DNA from: Marinicella marina
Lineage (GTDB): Bacteria > Pseudomonadota > Gammaproteobacteria > Xanthomonadales > Marinicellaceae
Length of the DNA stretch: 64,000 bases
NCBI RefSeq assembly: GCF_030065545.1
Contig: NZ_JASJNC010000010.1
Span: 1-64,000 of the forward strand
Reading direction: 5' to 3'
The notes below the pieces were generated by a model that was not told the DNA's origin, searched no databases, and saw nothing but the letters and a program-made list of their open reading frames with translations. This document shows positions 63,479 to 64,000 of this stretch, one piece after another; position 1 is the stretch's first letter, and each line of letters starts with the position of its first letter. A program made the translations under genes and the position numbers.

Positions 63479-64000
63479 ATGAAATTCAGTGAAAATTGGT
63501 TAAAACAATGGGTTAATTACAACCAATCCACCACCGAGGTGATGGAGCAATTAACCATGTTAGGCTTGGAAGTGGATGGTGTTGAACCCGCTGCTGGTGA
63601 TTTCAGTGGGGTGGTAGTGGCTGAGATTATGGCCTGTGAGAAACACCCAGATGCTGATAAATTAAAGGTATGTGAAGTCAATGCCGGTAATGAAACACTA
63701 CAAATCGTCTGTGGCGCGCCAAACGCCCGTGTAGGACTGAAGACAGCCCTGTCGAAAATTGGGGCCGTGTTGCCGGGTAATTTTAAAATCAAAAAATCTA
63801 AACTGCGTGGTGTTGAATCACAGGGTATGCTTTGTTCCGAGGTGGAACTGGGTATCAGTCAAGAGTCTGATGGCATCATCGAACTGCCAGCTGATGCACC
63901 GGTTGGCGAGGACGTCATTTCTTATATGGACCTGAATGACCAAGTCATTGATATTGACCTGACCCCCAATCGGGCTGATTGTTTTTGTATTCGTGGTGTG
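63479..64000 (+). CDS. pheT: Phenylalanyl-tRNA synthetase beta subunit (5' part only)
   Basis: The first 174 codons are present, starting at ATG 63479 ([17 protein letters not shown]) and running off the right edge. The tRNA-binding OB domain is visible ([40 protein letters not shown]). The start of the B3/B4 region follows ([27 protein letters not shown]). The subunit binds tRNA-Phe and edits mischarged Tyr. Confidence 0.97.
   Translation, partial: MKFSENWLKQWVNYNQSTTEVMEQLTMLGLEVDGVEPAAGDFSGVVVAEIMACEKHPDADKLKVCEVNAGNETLQIVCGAPNARVGLKTALSKIGAVLPGNFKIKKSKLRGVESQGMLCSEVELGISQESDGIIELPADAPVGEDVISYMDLNDQVIDIDLTPNRADCFCIRGV

Overview
This window looks like a chromosomal segment of a free-living or marine gammaproteobacterium. 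The main evidence is the core gene order leuS-lptE-holA and thrS-infC-rpmI-rplT-pheS-pheT. NhaA and an Mrp-type cation/proton antiporter cluster are also present, and there are many large secreted repeat proteins. Pairs of an ECF sigma factor (TIGR02999-like) and a Ser/Thr kinase with TPRs suggest the Marinicella / Xanthomonadales-like part of the class. That placement is an inference from gene content and was not tested. I saw no insertion sequence, prophage, CRISPR array, rRNA or tRNA gene.

Layout. 1-3884 (minus): the N-terminal 1294 codons of a very large secreted protein with Cys-rich ~87-residue tandem repeats; it runs off the left edge. 4.1-5.3 kb: a lipocalin lipoprotein and a membrane-anchored thioredoxin-like protein. 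5.5-9.4 kb: leuS, lptE, holA. 9.4-13.0 kb: a small XRE regulator with a DUF2975 membrane protein, nhaA, and a photolyase. 13.1-20.5 kb (minus): a nine-gene, tightly overlapping Mrp/Mbh-like operon in the order E-F-G-B-C-D-D'-small protein-D''. It has three NuoL/M/N-like subunits but no full-length MrpA. 20.9-25.8 kb: a beta-barrel outer membrane protein, a CoA-transferase-like protein, a GDPD-like phosphodiesterase and a DUF819 transporter. A C-terminal remnant of a GDPD paralogue lies just beyond.

26.2-31.4 kb and 39.9-49.5 kb hold two copies of one arrangement: an ECF sigma factor followed by a transmembrane Ser/Thr kinase with TPRs, transcribed divergently from genes for secreted proteins. 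Three secreted proteins in these two blocks, otherwise unrelated, end in the same short tail, IFxxGF(E/D). Between the blocks are a LysR-controlled DoxX-pirin-glutathionyl hydroquinone reductase module, a rhomboid protease, deoB, an EEP-family hydrolase, a universal stress protein and dgt.

49.5-52.4 kb (minus) is the most striking region: a four-gene HvfABCD / bufferin-type RiPP operon. It comprises a precursor, an MNIO (DUF692) enzyme, a DUF2063 partner and a DoxX protein. The precursor carries nine tandem double motifs, 18 EGKCG cysteines in all, which looks like a strongly expanded metal-binding peptide.

52.6-56.0 kb: a 2-oxoacid dehydrogenase E1alpha-E1beta-E2 operon without E3. 56.3-59.1 kb: tryptophan 2,3-dioxygenase, a DUF6502-type protein and pdxJ. 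59.2-64.0 kb: the translation operon thrS, infC (with an AUC start codon), rpmI, rplT, pheS and the start of pheT.
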